Shown here in pieces: positions 16,905-26,420 of a stretch of 64,000 bases of DNA; positions within the stretch are counted from its first letter, which is position 1, and every line of letters starts with the position of its first letter. This DNA comes from an uncultured Sunxiuqinia sp. (GTDB taxonomy: Bacteria > Bacteroidota > Bacteroidia > Bacteroidales > Prolixibacteraceae): the NCBI RefSeq assembly GCF_963678245.1, contig NZ_OY782772.1:512734-576733 (forward strand), given 5' to 3'. The notes beneath the pieces were generated by a model. That model was not told the origin of the DNA and made no database searches. It was given only the letters and a program-made list of their open reading frames with translations. A program made the translations under genes and the position numbers.

Positions 16905-17822
16905 ATGCAGGCTTATTGGGGGGAAATCGCAGCTTTGTTCACCGCTGTCTTTTGGACGGTAACCAGTATGGCATTTGAATCAGCCGGGAAAAAAGTCGGC
17001 TCTTTGGCTGTAAATCTGATCCGATTGGTTATTGCATTCTTTATTTATTCGGCCTACACACAGGTAACACGCGGAATGTGGTTTCCTTTTGATGCGAATG
17101 CCTATCAGTGGTTTTGGTTGGCCGCTTCGGGCATCGTCGGGTTTGTAATTGGCGACTTGCTGTTGTTTCAAGCCTTTGTGGTTATTGGCGCCCGCATCTC
17201 AATGCTAATGATGGCCATGACTCCGCCGTTCACTGCGTTTATCTCCTATTTTGTATTAGACGAAGTTCTTTCACTATCCAATTGGATTGGCATGGCAATT
17301 ACCTTGTGTGGAATTAGCATGGTGATTTTGAAACGTGAAGCTGGTCCTTTAAATGGAGAGCAGAAAATACGTAAACGGTTAACTTCAGCGTATTCTGTCT
17401 CTGGTATTTTATTGGCCTTGGGTGGCGCGCTTGGTCAGGCTATCGGGTTAGTAATGAGCAAAAAAGGGATGGGAGATTACGATGCTTTTGCGGCTTCTCA
17501 AATTCGGGTGATGAGTGGAATTGTTGGCTTTGCGATCTTGTTGTTGGTATTGAAACGTTATTATCGGGTATGGGCGGCTTTGAAAAATATCTCAGCGATG
17601 AAGCGCATTACGTTGGGTTCTTTCTTTGGGCCATTCTTGGGAGTTTCCTTTTCGCTTATTGCTATTCAAAATACAAAGGCCGGAATTGCGGCAACGATTA
17701 TGGCAATTGTTCCGGTTTTAATTATCCCTCCGGCCATTCTAATTTTTAAAGAGAAAGTAAACTGGAAGGAAATTATTGGTGCGGTTATTACGGTAATCGG
17801 AGTCGCCATTTTCTTCGTTTAA
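16905..17822 (+). CDS. EamA-family (DMT superfamily) transporter
   Basis: 305 residues with about ten transmembrane helices in two halves: residues 1-140 begin YWGEIAALFTAVFWTVTSM and end VLDEVLSLSNWIGMAITLCG, and a second half from about 165 ends ILIFKEKVNWKEIIGAVITV. This is the usual inner-membrane exporter fold; the substrate is not predictable. Its stop codon lies 6 nt from the stop of the convergent ABC transporter gene, and no terminator separates them. It is only distantly like the EamA gene at 4781-5680. Confidence 0.88.
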   Translation: MQAYWGEIAALFTAVFWTVTSMAFESAGKKVGSLAVNLIRLVIAFFIYSAYTQVTRGMWFPFDANAYQWFWLAASGIVGFVIGDLLLFQAFVVIGARISMLMMAMTPPFTAFISYFVLDEVLSLSNWIGMAITLCGISMVILKREAGPLNGEQKIRKRLTSAYSVSGILLALGGALGQAIGLVMSKKGMGDYDAFAASQIRVMSGIVGFAILLLVLKRYYRVWAALKNISAMKRITLGSFFGPFLGVSFSLIAIQNTKAGIAATIMAIVPVLIIPPAILIFKEKVNWKEIIGAVITVIGVAIFFV

Positions 17823-17828
17823 CTTTTG

Positions 17829-19613
17829 CTATTCTTGTTGATTTTCTTCGGCCAGTTGATGGAGCAGTTGCGCATATTTCCCTCCGTGTTGAATGAGCTC
17901 AGTATGATTTCCCTGTTCAATAATTTTTCCGTCTTCCAGAACCAAAATCAAGTCTGAGTTTTTAATTGTACTCAGTCGGTGAGCCACGGCAATTACGGTT
18001 TTCATCGAGAAAATATTAGCAATGGCTTGCTGAATGTATTGCTCAGTAACTGAATCGACTGCACTAGTTGCTTCATCCAGGATGATTAGTTCGCTGTTGC
18101 CGCTAATTGCACGGGCAAAGGAGATGAGTTGAGCCTGACCTTTTGAAAGGTTGTCGCCATTATCTTGAATAGTAAAATCGTACCTTCCCGGAAGCTGGTT
18201 GATGAAGTGATTGGCAAAAACAAAAGATGCTGCTTGCTCTACATCACTTCGACTTATGAATTTTCGTCCCAACGAAATATTAAATTCAACCGTGTTGTTG
18301 AACATGAAAATATCTTGTTGCATGACCGATATTGTTTCGCGAACCTGCGCCAATGGGATGTCGGTTAGTTCGATGCCATTAATTTTTATCGATCCGCGGT
18401 AGCCGGTGTAGGTTTTGGTTAGTAGCTTGATGATGGTTGATTTGCCCGATCCGGTTGTGCCTACCAATGCCATTCGGTCACCTTTTTCAAGTTTGAAAGA
18501 AACATCTTTCAGCACATCAGGAGAATCTTCATTGTATCGAAAAAAGACATTTTTAAATTCAATTTCTTTTAGCTCGAGGGGTTTAATTGGTTGATTGGTT
18601 GCAATTTCTTCAGGTGCTTCAACTCTTTGTTTAAATAACTCGCTGATATGTTCCAGCGCCGACAAGGCACGTTGGATGGTAGAAATTTGCTGTGCAAACT
18701 GCCTGACCGGTATAAAAAGACGTTCCAATGTTGTGACGAAAACAATGAGTACGCCCATTGTAAATCCATAATCCCAAATTTGGATGGCACCGTACCAAAT
18801 TACCAACGCTGTAGCCAGGGAGGTAATTCCCTCAACAATCGAGTAGAGTGCTGAATCGTATACGTTTGAACTGTTTTGGGCATCGCAATACTGCTTGTTA
18901 AGGTCGTTATATTTTTCGAGTACTTCATCTTCGGAAGCATAAAGTTGAATGGTTTTCATACCATTGAGTGATTCCTGTAAATAAGCTGCCGACTTGGCCA
19001 AGCTGCTGCGGGAAGTATTGTAGGCTTGGCGGATCTTTTTTCGAAGATACCGCATGACCAGAATAATCAGAGGTACAACCAGAAGTAAAACTAAGGTTAG
19101 TCTCCAATTCAGATAAAACAGGTAACTGACTAATGCCAGCGTCTTAATACTGTCGGCCAGCAGTCCCAAAATTCCGGCAGCAAACGATTCCTGAATAGAT
19201 TCCATGTCGCTGGTGAGTCGCGATAAGGTTACACCGATAGGTTTTTTGTCGAAGTAGCTCAAGGGAAATCGCAAAGATTTTCCAAATAACTTTTTGCGAA
19301 GGTCGACAATGGCCAACCCTCCGGCTTTGGAGAAGGAATAACTGTAAAAACCATCGAATAACAAATTGACGAGTAATACCACTGCCAGTAAAATAATTTG
19401 AAGCGTTAATCCTTCAATATTCCCTGGAATGATATAATTGTCAACAATATTTTCAACCAACCAAAGGAATAAAATACCGGCTGCGGTTGTAATCGGAATT
19501 GAAGCAATGCTTAAAAAGAACCACTTTTTGTGTGGCGCAAAAAATCCTGCAAACTTTCGGAGTAGTTTCCAGTCGTTATTTTTCGATATTTTATTTAGTA
19601 TAGCCTTAATCAT
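17829..19613 (-). CDS. ABC exporter half-transporter, catalytically intact subunit
   Basis: 594 residues: an N-terminal type IV transmembrane domain with six helices (about residues 20-310) fused to a nucleotide-binding domain. Walker A is VGTTGSGKSTIIKLL, the signature is NLSKGQAQLISFARA, Walker B is LIILDEATSAVD with the catalytic Glu, and the switch His is in VAHRLST. This half is complete, whereas its upstream partner gene is degenerate at the same positions, the pattern of heterodimeric exporters such as TM287/288 and BmrCD. It starts 18 nt after the partner gene ends and is the last gene of a run that begins with thiol-ligase genes. The substrate is inferred only from that context. Confidence 0.92.
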   Translation of the reverse strand: MIKAILNKISKNNDWKLLRKFAGFFAPHKKWFFLSIASIPITTAAGILFLWLVENIVDNYIIPGNIEGLTLQIILLAVVLLVNLLFDGFYSYSFSKAGGLAIVDLRKKLFGKSLRFPLSYFDKKPIGVTLSRLTSDMESIQESFAAGILGLLADSIKTLALVSYLFYLNWRLTLVLLLVVPLIILVMRYLRKKIRQAYNTSRSSLAKSAAYLQESLNGMKTIQLYASEDEVLEKYNDLNKQYCDAQNSSNVYDSALYSIVEGITSLATALVIWYGAIQIWDYGFTMGVLIVFVTTLERLFIPVRQFAQQISTIQRALSALEHISELFKQRVEAPEEIATNQPIKPLELKEIEFKNVFFRYNEDSPDVLKDVSFKLEKGDRMALVGTTGSGKSTIIKLLTKTYTGYRGSIKINGIELTDIPLAQVRETISVMQQDIFMFNNTVEFNISLGRKFISRSDVEQAASFVFANHFINQLPGRYDFTIQDNGDNLSKGQAQLISFARAISGNSELIILDEATSAVDSVTEQYIQQAIANIFSMKTVIAVAHRLSTIKNSDLILVLEDGKIIEQGNHTELIQHGGKYAQLLHQLAEENQQE

Positions 19614-19631
19614 TTCTTTTACCTTCAGTTT

Positions 19632-21377
19632 TTAGTTTTCTTGTTGCAGGGTTAAAATCTCCCGGTAAAAATCTGATGATTGAAGTAACTCCTGGTGGTT
19701 GCCTTTGGCTACCATTTGCCCTTCTTCCAGAACAATTGTGAAGTCCGTTTTTTCGAGTACACTTATCCGGTTCGCAATAACCAACAGGCTCTTTGCAGGA
19801 TGATGATCGAAAATCTGTTTGATCAGGAATCGCTCGGTGTCCGTATCTACGGCCGAAAATACATCATCAAGAATTAGCAAATCGCAAGGAGTGTAGAGTG
19901 CGCGAGCCAGACTAATTCGTTGTTTCTGCCCGCCCGAAAGCATGATGCCTTTCTCTCCAACCAATGTTTTTTCTTGCTTGGTCAGGCGATTTAAATCATC
20001 ATAAAAGGCACTTTTATAAATCACATCGTCAAATTCGTTTTTCACAGCCGATTTCTCTGCGCCAAAAATAATATTGTTTTCAATCGTATCTGAAAACAGA
20101 AATACCTCTTGCGTTACGGTTCGAACGATTGATCGAATATCTTCACTTCGCAAATCAGCCGTATCTTGTTTGCCCATATAAATCATTCCCTTTTCAGGAC
20201 GCAGATAACCATTCAGGCAGTTTATCAAAGTTGTCTTACCCGAACCAACCTGTCCGGTGATACCAACAACCTGCCCTGGTTTTATCGAAAATGAAATATC
20301 TTTCAAAACGGGTTTGTCCCCGTTGTGGTAGGTAAAACTAAGGTCTTTTACCCGAATTCCTTCTTTGAAAAGTTGCTCTTTCGCCTGAATCGGCAAGGCT
20401 TTTCTATGATCGTCGGTTCCCTCGCGGTTTAAAATAGTTTGCAAGCTGCTAATACCAACAAAACCTTGTTGAAATACGGTAAGTACCCAGCCCAATCCCA
20501 TAATTGGATGACTTAACAAGGCTGCATATGCCATGTAAGCAGTCAGCTCTCCAATCGTAAATTTTCCATTAATGACATACATTCCGCCTACAAAAAGCAC
20601 AACGATCTTAAGGATTTGTCCAAGGTTCCCCAGAAGTGGCATAATGAACGAGCGAATCCAGCTGATTTTAAGTGTCCTTTTATACAGCGAAACACTTTCT
20701 TTGTGGACTTCCTCTTCAGCCCATGGGTAGATGTTGTAACTTTTAATGACACTATTTCCTGATAAAAAGGAAATTGTTTTCCCCGATAACTTTTGGAGAA
20801 TACTCATTTGTGCCCGGGTGTTTTTAACCATAATTGCCATTCCAACGCGAACAACAATAAAAACAACGATCATCGGAATAACGCACAGCAAGGTTAGTTC
20901 GGGTGATAGTTCCCACATTTTGTAAGGGGTGAGCGAAAGAGAGAGGATGATATTTCCGATTTGTAAAATACCAAATCCGGTAATCATGCGTACGCCGTTG
21001 ATGTCGTTATTGATTCGAGAAATAATATTTCCGGTAGAGTTTAAATCGTAATAGTCTTTTCCAAAAGAGGACAGCTTTTTAAACATTTCGCCTTTTAGTT
21101 GTTTCTCAATAAGGCGCGCAGGAATAAAAATAAGGATTCGCGAAAAGGTTCTCACGAGTATAAGTATTAACGCAAGTCCCACAATTATCAGTACATTTTT
21201 GTGGAATTCCGATTCGTTGCCTATGCGTCCCTTCTCAATCAGGTCGATACTTTGTTGTATGAATTCGGGAATAGTAACCGATACCCAAACCGTGAGCGCC
21301 AGAAAGAACAATCCTCCGGTATACCACCAGCGATATTTATGTGTGTAGCTTAGTAAAAATTTCAGTTTCGAAAACAT
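19632..21377 (-). CDS. ABC exporter half-transporter, degenerate-site subunit
   Basis: 581 residues from ATG at 21377 (MFSKLKFLL). An upstream ATG at 21440 would overlap the ligase gene by 40 nt and add a 21-residue polar stretch. Six-helix transmembrane domain, then a nucleotide-binding domain with Walker A GQVGSGKTTLINCL and signature LSGGQKQRISLARAL. Two catalytic residues differ: Walker B is LLILDDVFSAVD (Asp in place of Glu) and the switch region is IANRIS (Asn in place of His). That marks the non-hydrolysing site of a heterodimer, so the pair at 17829-21377 should work as one exporter. Co-transcription with the ligase genes upstream is likely from the 23-nt gap. Confidence 0.92.
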   Translation of the reverse strand: MFSKLKFLLSYTHKYRWWYTGGLFFLALTVWVSVTIPEFIQQSIDLIEKGRIGNESEFHKNVLIIVGLALILILVRTFSRILIFIPARLIEKQLKGEMFKKLSSFGKDYYDLNSTGNIISRINNDINGVRMITGFGILQIGNIILSLSLTPYKMWELSPELTLLCVIPMIVVFIVVRVGMAIMVKNTRAQMSILQKLSGKTISFLSGNSVIKSYNIYPWAEEEVHKESVSLYKRTLKISWIRSFIMPLLGNLGQILKIVVLFVGGMYVINGKFTIGELTAYMAYAALLSHPIMGLGWVLTVFQQGFVGISSLQTILNREGTDDHRKALPIQAKEQLFKEGIRVKDLSFTYHNGDKPVLKDISFSIKPGQVVGITGQVGSGKTTLINCLNGYLRPEKGMIYMGKQDTADLRSEDIRSIVRTVTQEVFLFSDTIENNIIFGAEKSAVKNEFDDVIYKSAFYDDLNRLTKQEKTLVGEKGIMLSGGQKQRISLARALYTPCDLLILDDVFSAVDTDTERFLIKQIFDHHPAKSLLVIANRISVLEKTDFTIVLEEGQMVAKGNHQELLQSSDFYREILTLQQEN

Positions 21378-21400
21378 GAATTTACTTGTCGTTTTACTTT

Positions 21401-22771
21401 TTATTCGTTCGGACAACTTTGTAATTGCAACGTCTGCCAATTATCAAGGAGCGCGGTTAAGTTACTATTATATTTGTTGTGGTAGCGATCCAATAATCTT
21501 TCAGCCTGAGTAATTCCACTTGCCGTAATTCTTCGAACCGGCTCAAGATATTGAGCTTCATCTTCGGAATTGGAAATTACTGACCGCCGAATCAGTCCGT
21601 CTACGGCAATTTGATATAGCTTTTTGGCTACTTCGCCAACATTAATGTTTCCAGATGCTGCTTTTAGTCCTCGTTTTGGAACCTGACTTCTTACACTTTG
21701 AATTGTTTCAATATCCCAGTCAGATACCATTTTATAGGCTTCGTCGCGACTTTGTCCATCGTAGAGTAATCCGACCCAAAGTGCCGAAAGTGAGGCTATG
21801 TGCGAGGTGCAACTGGCATCGGCACCACGCATTTCGATGAATTGCTTTAATCGAACATCCGGAAAAACGGTGGACGTATGTGTTTCCCAATCTTCCAATG
21901 TTGGAGACAGCTCGTGCTTTCCGGTCATAAAATCTCGGAAGGTGATGTCATTGGCTGAAATGTATTTTCCATCGCGATAAATGAAATACATTGGGATATC
22001 CAACAAATAATCAACCCAGCGTTCAAAGCCAAATCCCTCATCGAAAAGAAAAGGCAAGAATCCGCAACGATCCGGGTCGGTGTCGTTCCATATTTTTGAA
22101 CGGTAGCTGAGGTAACCATTGGGTTTGCCTGCCGAGAATGGTGAATTCGCAAAAATGGCGGAAACAATTGGTTGCAGTGCTTGTGCAATGCGCATTTTTA
22201 CAATCATATCTTTTTCACTGTCATAATCGAGGTTAACTTGGATCGTGGCTGTATTGGTCATCATTTGCAAGCCTAAATTCCCTTTGGTTGGCATGTAGTT
22301 ACGCATGATTTTGTAGCGTTCCTTGGGCATCCATGGCGTATCCTCCAGTTTGGTAATGGGATCAATTCCCATTGGCAAACTGAAAAAATTGAGTTTTTGA
22401 CAAATCAACTTCAGTTCTTCAAAATGCTTCTTCGTTTCAATATAGGTATCGTGGATCGTTTTAAAGTTTCGGCCTGACAATTCGAACTGACCGCCTGGTT
22501 CGAGAGTGATTGATGCACCATTTTTACGCAAGCCAATCAGGTGTTCTTGTTCCATGATGGGCTGCCAGTCATTTTGCCGCATGTGTTCCAAAATGGTGCG
22601 GATACCTGTTTTTGAATTGTAGGTTAGTCGTTTAAAATCACCAATTTGAAAAAGAAATTTCTCATGCTCGGTGCCAATACCCCAATCCTGAGGTTCTTTG
22701 TTTCCTTTTTCAAAGTATTCAACTAATTGCGATTTATGCAATATTGCTATGTTACGTTCTGTTTCTGTCAT
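21401..22771 (-). CDS. gshA: Glutamate-cysteine ligase, plant-type (GCS2 family)
   Basis: 456 residues. The family pattern of the plant/alpha-proteobacterial glutamate-cysteine ligase is visible: GIGTEHEKFLF near residue 31, LEPGGQFELSGRNF, the NLGLQMMTNTATIQVNLDYDSE segment, and a C-terminal FIEMRGADASCTSHIASL. The enzyme joins glutamate gamma-carboxyl to cysteine with ATP, the first step of glutathione synthesis. Directly upstream in the same direction is an ATP-grasp protein that could perform the second step. The E. coli-type GshA is unrelated in sequence. Functional identity is firm at family level; whether Cys is the true acceptor is not testable here. Confidence 0.88.
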   Translation of the reverse strand: MTETERNIAILHKSQLVEYFEKGNKEPQDWGIGTEHEKFLFQIGDFKRLTYNSKTGIRTILEHMRQNDWQPIMEQEHLIGLRKNGASITLEPGGQFELSGRNFKTIHDTYIETKKHFEELKLICQKLNFFSLPMGIDPITKLEDTPWMPKERYKIMRNYMPTKGNLGLQMMTNTATIQVNLDYDSEKDMIVKMRIAQALQPIVSAIFANSPFSAGKPNGYLSYRSKIWNDTDPDRCGFLPFLFDEGFGFERWVDYLLDIPMYFIYRDGKYISANDITFRDFMTGKHELSPTLEDWETHTSTVFPDVRLKQFIEMRGADASCTSHIASLSALWVGLLYDGQSRDEAYKMVSDWDIETIQSVRSQVPKRGLKAASGNINVGEVAKKLYQIAVDGLIRRSVISNSEDEAQYLEPVRRITASGITQAERLLDRYHNKYNSNLTALLDNWQTLQLQSCPNE

Positions 22772-22837
22772 CTAACAAGTGATTTGCTTGCGTCCGGTTG
22801 ATTGTTCTTGTCAGTAATCCGATCAATCTTGCGACTT

Positions 22838-23848
22838 TTATTTTATCTGTTTTGAACTCAAAATACTATCTAAGACATATTTCTCAACCTGTCTATTTTT
22901 TCCCTGATAGGGAAAATCGTGCATCGATAACATGGCTGGAGCATTTAGTTCTACCACAATGTAATTTTCGGTTGACGGAGTTCTTTTCATGTCACCGATA
23001 ATAATGTCGATGCCGGCAATGTTTAAGCCTACAGCCTGAGCCGATTGTACGGCCACTTCCTTATAAAAATCGGGCATATGATCAGTCACATCAATGCTGT
23101 CGCCTCCTGTACTTAAGTTGGAGTTATTTCTCAAGTAAATTTTCTCTCCATCTTTCAAAACACTTTCTGGTGTCAGCGATAAAGCTTTTAAATGCCTGTA
23201 TACTTCTTCGTCAATAGTAATCTTTAACAATGGATGGCGGTAATCGGTTCCCCTGCCTTTGTTTTTTTGATCAATCAATTGTTTGATGGAGGATTGCCCG
23301 TCGCCAGTTACATTAGCCGGAACACGATAGGCAATTGCCCGAACTTTTTCGTCGATAACTAAAAAGCGATATTCCTGCCCTTTGAAATATTCTTCAACAA
23401 TGACCCTGTCGGAATAAGAAAAAGCTGCGCTAATGGCCTGAATCAAATCTTCGTTATTTTGAATCTTCGTGCTGACAGCAATGCCATGATCGGTATCAGC
23501 AGGCTTCACGACCGCCGGGAAGTTAATTGAATTTAGTTGTTTCGGTTGATAGCTCCTTTCTAATAATATTCCGGTAGCCTGTCGAATTCCTTTCCTTTTC
23601 AAAAATTGACGGGTCATCCATTTGTCGTTCGAAATCCAGTAAGCAATCAGGCTGTTGGCATCGGAAATGGTTCCCTCGTGGATAATATATTCTTTGTTGT
23701 TGTACTTTACCGCGATGAGGTTGTTATCGGCATCAATAATTTCAAAAGGAAGATTGCGATGCAGAATTTCGGCAATGATAATCTGAGTCGTTGCTTCAAA
23801 ATTCTCGTATCCCTCGAGTGGCTTGAAATTGTAATTGCTGTTTTCCAT
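22838..23848 (-). CDS. ATP-grasp ligase, candidate glutathione-synthetase-like enzyme
   Basis: 336 residues. The ATP-grasp fold is clear: FPAVVKPADTDHGIAVS with the first ATP-binding lysine, VIVEEYFKGQEYRFLVIDEKVRAI, the acidic metal site near NYIVVELNAPAML, and NLSTGGDSIDVTDHMP, which is the segment typical of the C-terminal half of bifunctional GshF and of cyanophycin synthetase. The unfused form next to a plant-type glutamate-cysteine ligase suggests it adds the next residue, Gly for glutathione. A different amino acid is possible, because this branch of ATP-grasp enzymes is diverse. A TAATTTTG box (minus strand, 23877-23884) lies 28 nt upstream. It is first in the minus-strand run that ends with the exporter. 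Confidence 0.8.
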   Translation of the reverse strand: MENSNYNFKPLEGYENFEATTQIIIAEILHRNLPFEIIDADNNLIAVKYNNKEYIIHEGTISDANSLIAYWISNDKWMTRQFLKRKGIRQATGILLERSYQPKQLNSINFPAVVKPADTDHGIAVSTKIQNNEDLIQAISAAFSYSDRVIVEEYFKGQEYRFLVIDEKVRAIAYRVPANVTGDGQSSIKQLIDQKNKGRGTDYRHPLLKITIDEEVYRHLKALSLTPESVLKDGEKIYLRNNSNLSTGGDSIDVTDHMPDFYKEVAVQSAQAVGLNIAGIDIIIGDMKRTPSTENYIVVELNAPAMLSMHDFPYQGKNRQVEKYVLDSILSSKQIK

Positions 23849-24025
23849 TTTCAGAATTCCCCATTTATTGAAAGATCAAAATTAGGAATAACAACCGGAA
23901 AAAAGCCTTATCTAGCTCAGGTTTAGTAAATCGGTAATCAGAATAAAAAAGAAAGGACTTTGATTGAGAGTTAATGTATTGTTATTGAGTGTTTTATTTT
24001 CGTGTTAAGATGTGTTTAAACTTAT

Positions 24026-26167
24026 TTATTTGATGTTTTTTAAAAGTGCTATGGATCGCCCGTTCAATTCAAAAACATTTGATACTTTATTGTTCATGGG
24101 ATCAACATCATCCAGGTAAGAGTCAACAAGAATCTCCCAATCAGTGCTCAATCCTTCGTGTGGTAGTGTAAATGAGATAGGCTCCCAAAAACTGTTTACC
24201 AAAATCAATAAAATATCTTCGGCAAGCACATTCCCATTTTCATCTATTTCTTTCATTAGCTCACCATTGAGCAGCATACCCATTCCACGGATAAAACTGG
24301 TATCCCACTCTTCCTGGCTCATGTCAATCCCATCTGTATTAATCCAACGAATATCTTTAATTCCTTCACCCTGAATGCGACGGTTCTTGAAATAACGACG
24401 TCGATGTGTTACAGGATGGTTATTTCGAATATGGATAATCTTTTTGGTGAATTCAAAAAGCTTTTTTTGGTCTTCATCCCAATCCCAGTTCATCCAGGTC
24501 AATTGGTTATCATGGCAGTACACGTTGTTGTTACCGTATTGTGTTCTTCCGTATTCATCACCATGACTGATCATTGGGACTCCCTGGCTTAAAAGTAAAG
24601 TCCCCAGAAAACTTCGTTTTCTTCGTTCCCGAAGTTCAATAATCTCTTTATCATCAGTGATTCCTTCTGTGCCACTGTTCCAGCTGAGGTTGTGATCTTC
24701 CCCGTCCATACTATCTTCCAGATTTGCGTCATTATGCTTGTTGTTGTAGCTGACTAGGTCATGTAAGGTAAATCCATCGTGTGCCGTAACAAAGTTGATA
24801 CTGGACGAAGGCATTTTCCCATTGTCTTCGTACAGGTCGCTGCTACCACTTAGCCGGAACGCCAGTTCACTCACCTGACTTTCATCACCTCGCCAAAACT
24901 TACGCACGGAGTCCCGGTATTTTCCATTCCATTCGGCCCATAATACGGGAAAGTTTCCAACTTGATAACCTCCTTCGCCTAAATCCCAAGGCTCGGCAAT
25001 TAGTTTAAGCTGAGAAATAGTCGGGTCTTGATGAATGGTGTCTAAAAAGGTTGACAGTTTTCCAACATCGTATAATCCGCGTGCCAATGTTGATGCCAGA
25101 TCAAAACGGAAACCATCAACCTGCATGTCGTTAGCCCAGTAACGTAAGCTATCCATTACTAATTGCAGGGTTCTTGCACTAAGCATGTTAAGTGTATTTC
25201 CAGTTCCTGTGTAGTCGGTGTAGTAGTATTTATTTTTAGGTTCAAGGCGATAATAATTCTCATTATCAATACCTCTGAAAGCCAATGTTGGACCTAAATG
25301 ATTTCCTTCAGCGGTATGGTTATATACCACGTCGAGAATTATTTCAATGCCGGCCTTGTGGTAGGCTTTCACCATTTCTTTAAATTCAGTTACTTGATCT
25401 CCATCCGAATCGTACGCACTGTATTCACTATGTGGAGCAAAGTATCCAATGGAGTTATACCCCCAATAATTATTCAAACCTTTATCCAGCAGAAATTTAT
25501 TGTGTGCAAAATGATGGATAGGCATGAGTTCGATAGCCGTAATGCCTAGTTCCTTAAAGTAGTTGATAATCTTGGGGTTTGCCAATCCTTTGTAAGTTCC
25601 GCGTTCTTCCTTCGGAATATCAGGATGTTGGGCAGTAAAACCTTTGACGTGCAACTCGTAGATGATCGAGTTGTGCATTGGTATTTCTGGCTTTTTCACA
25701 CCCTCCCAGTCAAATGTGGTATCAATCACCACACTTTTATTTATTTTGGCTGCACTGTCTTCAATGCTTTTTTTTGCATGCCCTTTTTTCGGACCTGATT
25801 GAAACTGATAATCAAACATACTATCGTCTATTTCAGTCCGCCCGCTAATTGCTTTGGCGTAAGGGTCGATCAATAATTTTTGAGAATTAAAGCGCATGCC
25901 GGTTTTGGGCTGATATCTGCCATAAACACGATAACCGTATAACTGACCGGGTTTTATGCCGGGAAAATAAAGATGCCAGACATAGTCAGTTACTTCGTCA
26001 AAATCAACTTGTGCATATTCTTCTTCATCCTGAGACGAATTGAAAAGACACAGTTTGATACTAGTTGCATTTTCACTAAAAATGGCGAAGTTGACTCCGT
26101 TTCCATCATAAGTTGCTCCAAGAGGATATGGTTTCCCTGGTAACACCGGCGACTTGTATTTTTTCAT
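24026..26167 (-). CDS. glgX: Glycogen debranching enzyme GlgX (isoamylase type)
   Basis: 713 residues. An N-terminal CBM48 domain (about 10-130, beginning PLGATYDGNGVNFAIFSENA) precedes a GH13_11 catalytic domain. Catalytic residues are visible: nucleophile Asp356 in DGFRFDLAST, acid Glu392 in LIAEPWDLG, and the TAHDGFTLHDLVSYN segment with the third Asp. The enzyme removes alpha-1,6 branches from partly degraded glucan in the cytoplasm. The gene is divergent from the treZ operon across a 254-nt gap and is functionally linked: debranched maltodextrin is the substrate of TreY. Length is normal. Start ATG at 26167; no convincing TAnnTTTG box was seen upstream. Confidence 0.93.
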   Translation of the reverse strand: MKKYKSPVLPGKPYPLGATYDGNGVNFAIFSENATSIKLCLFNSSQDEEEYAQVDFDEVTDYVWHLYFPGIKPGQLYGYRVYGRYQPKTGMRFNSQKLLIDPYAKAISGRTEIDDSMFDYQFQSGPKKGHAKKSIEDSAAKINKSVVIDTTFDWEGVKKPEIPMHNSIIYELHVKGFTAQHPDIPKEERGTYKGLANPKIINYFKELGITAIELMPIHHFAHNKFLLDKGLNNYWGYNSIGYFAPHSEYSAYDSDGDQVTEFKEMVKAYHKAGIEIILDVVYNHTAEGNHLGPTLAFRGIDNENYYRLEPKNKYYYTDYTGTGNTLNMLSARTLQLVMDSLRYWANDMQVDGFRFDLASTLARGLYDVGKLSTFLDTIHQDPTISQLKLIAEPWDLGEGGYQVGNFPVLWAEWNGKYRDSVRKFWRGDESQVSELAFRLSGSSDLYEDNGKMPSSSINFVTAHDGFTLHDLVSYNNKHNDANLEDSMDGEDHNLSWNSGTEGITDDKEIIELRERRKRSFLGTLLLSQGVPMISHGDEYGRTQYGNNNVYCHDNQLTWMNWDWDEDQKKLFEFTKKIIHIRNNHPVTHRRRYFKNRRIQGEGIKDIRWINTDGIDMSQEEWDTSFIRGMGMLLNGELMKEIDENGNVLAEDILLILVNSFWEPISFTLPHEGLSTDWEILVDSYLDDVDPMNNKVSNVFELNGRSIALLKNIK

Positions 26168-26420
26168 CTTGGTATATCAATTGATTAATAAATCGGGTGA
26201 ATAAGCTTTTAAGTGAATATCAAACCCAAATACAAGTGAAGCCGATAAATAATCATGCCACAATCAATGAGGAATGAATTCGCTAGGTTGAGGTTTTGGC
26301 AGGAAGTTTCCGTTTAAGGTATGCATCTCCCCGATTTAAGGATGAAAATTCCAGTCGTTTATTGAAAATTAATTTCGGCCTCGCTTTTGAGAATCTTAAA
26401 ATATAAAATGATAGCACAAT

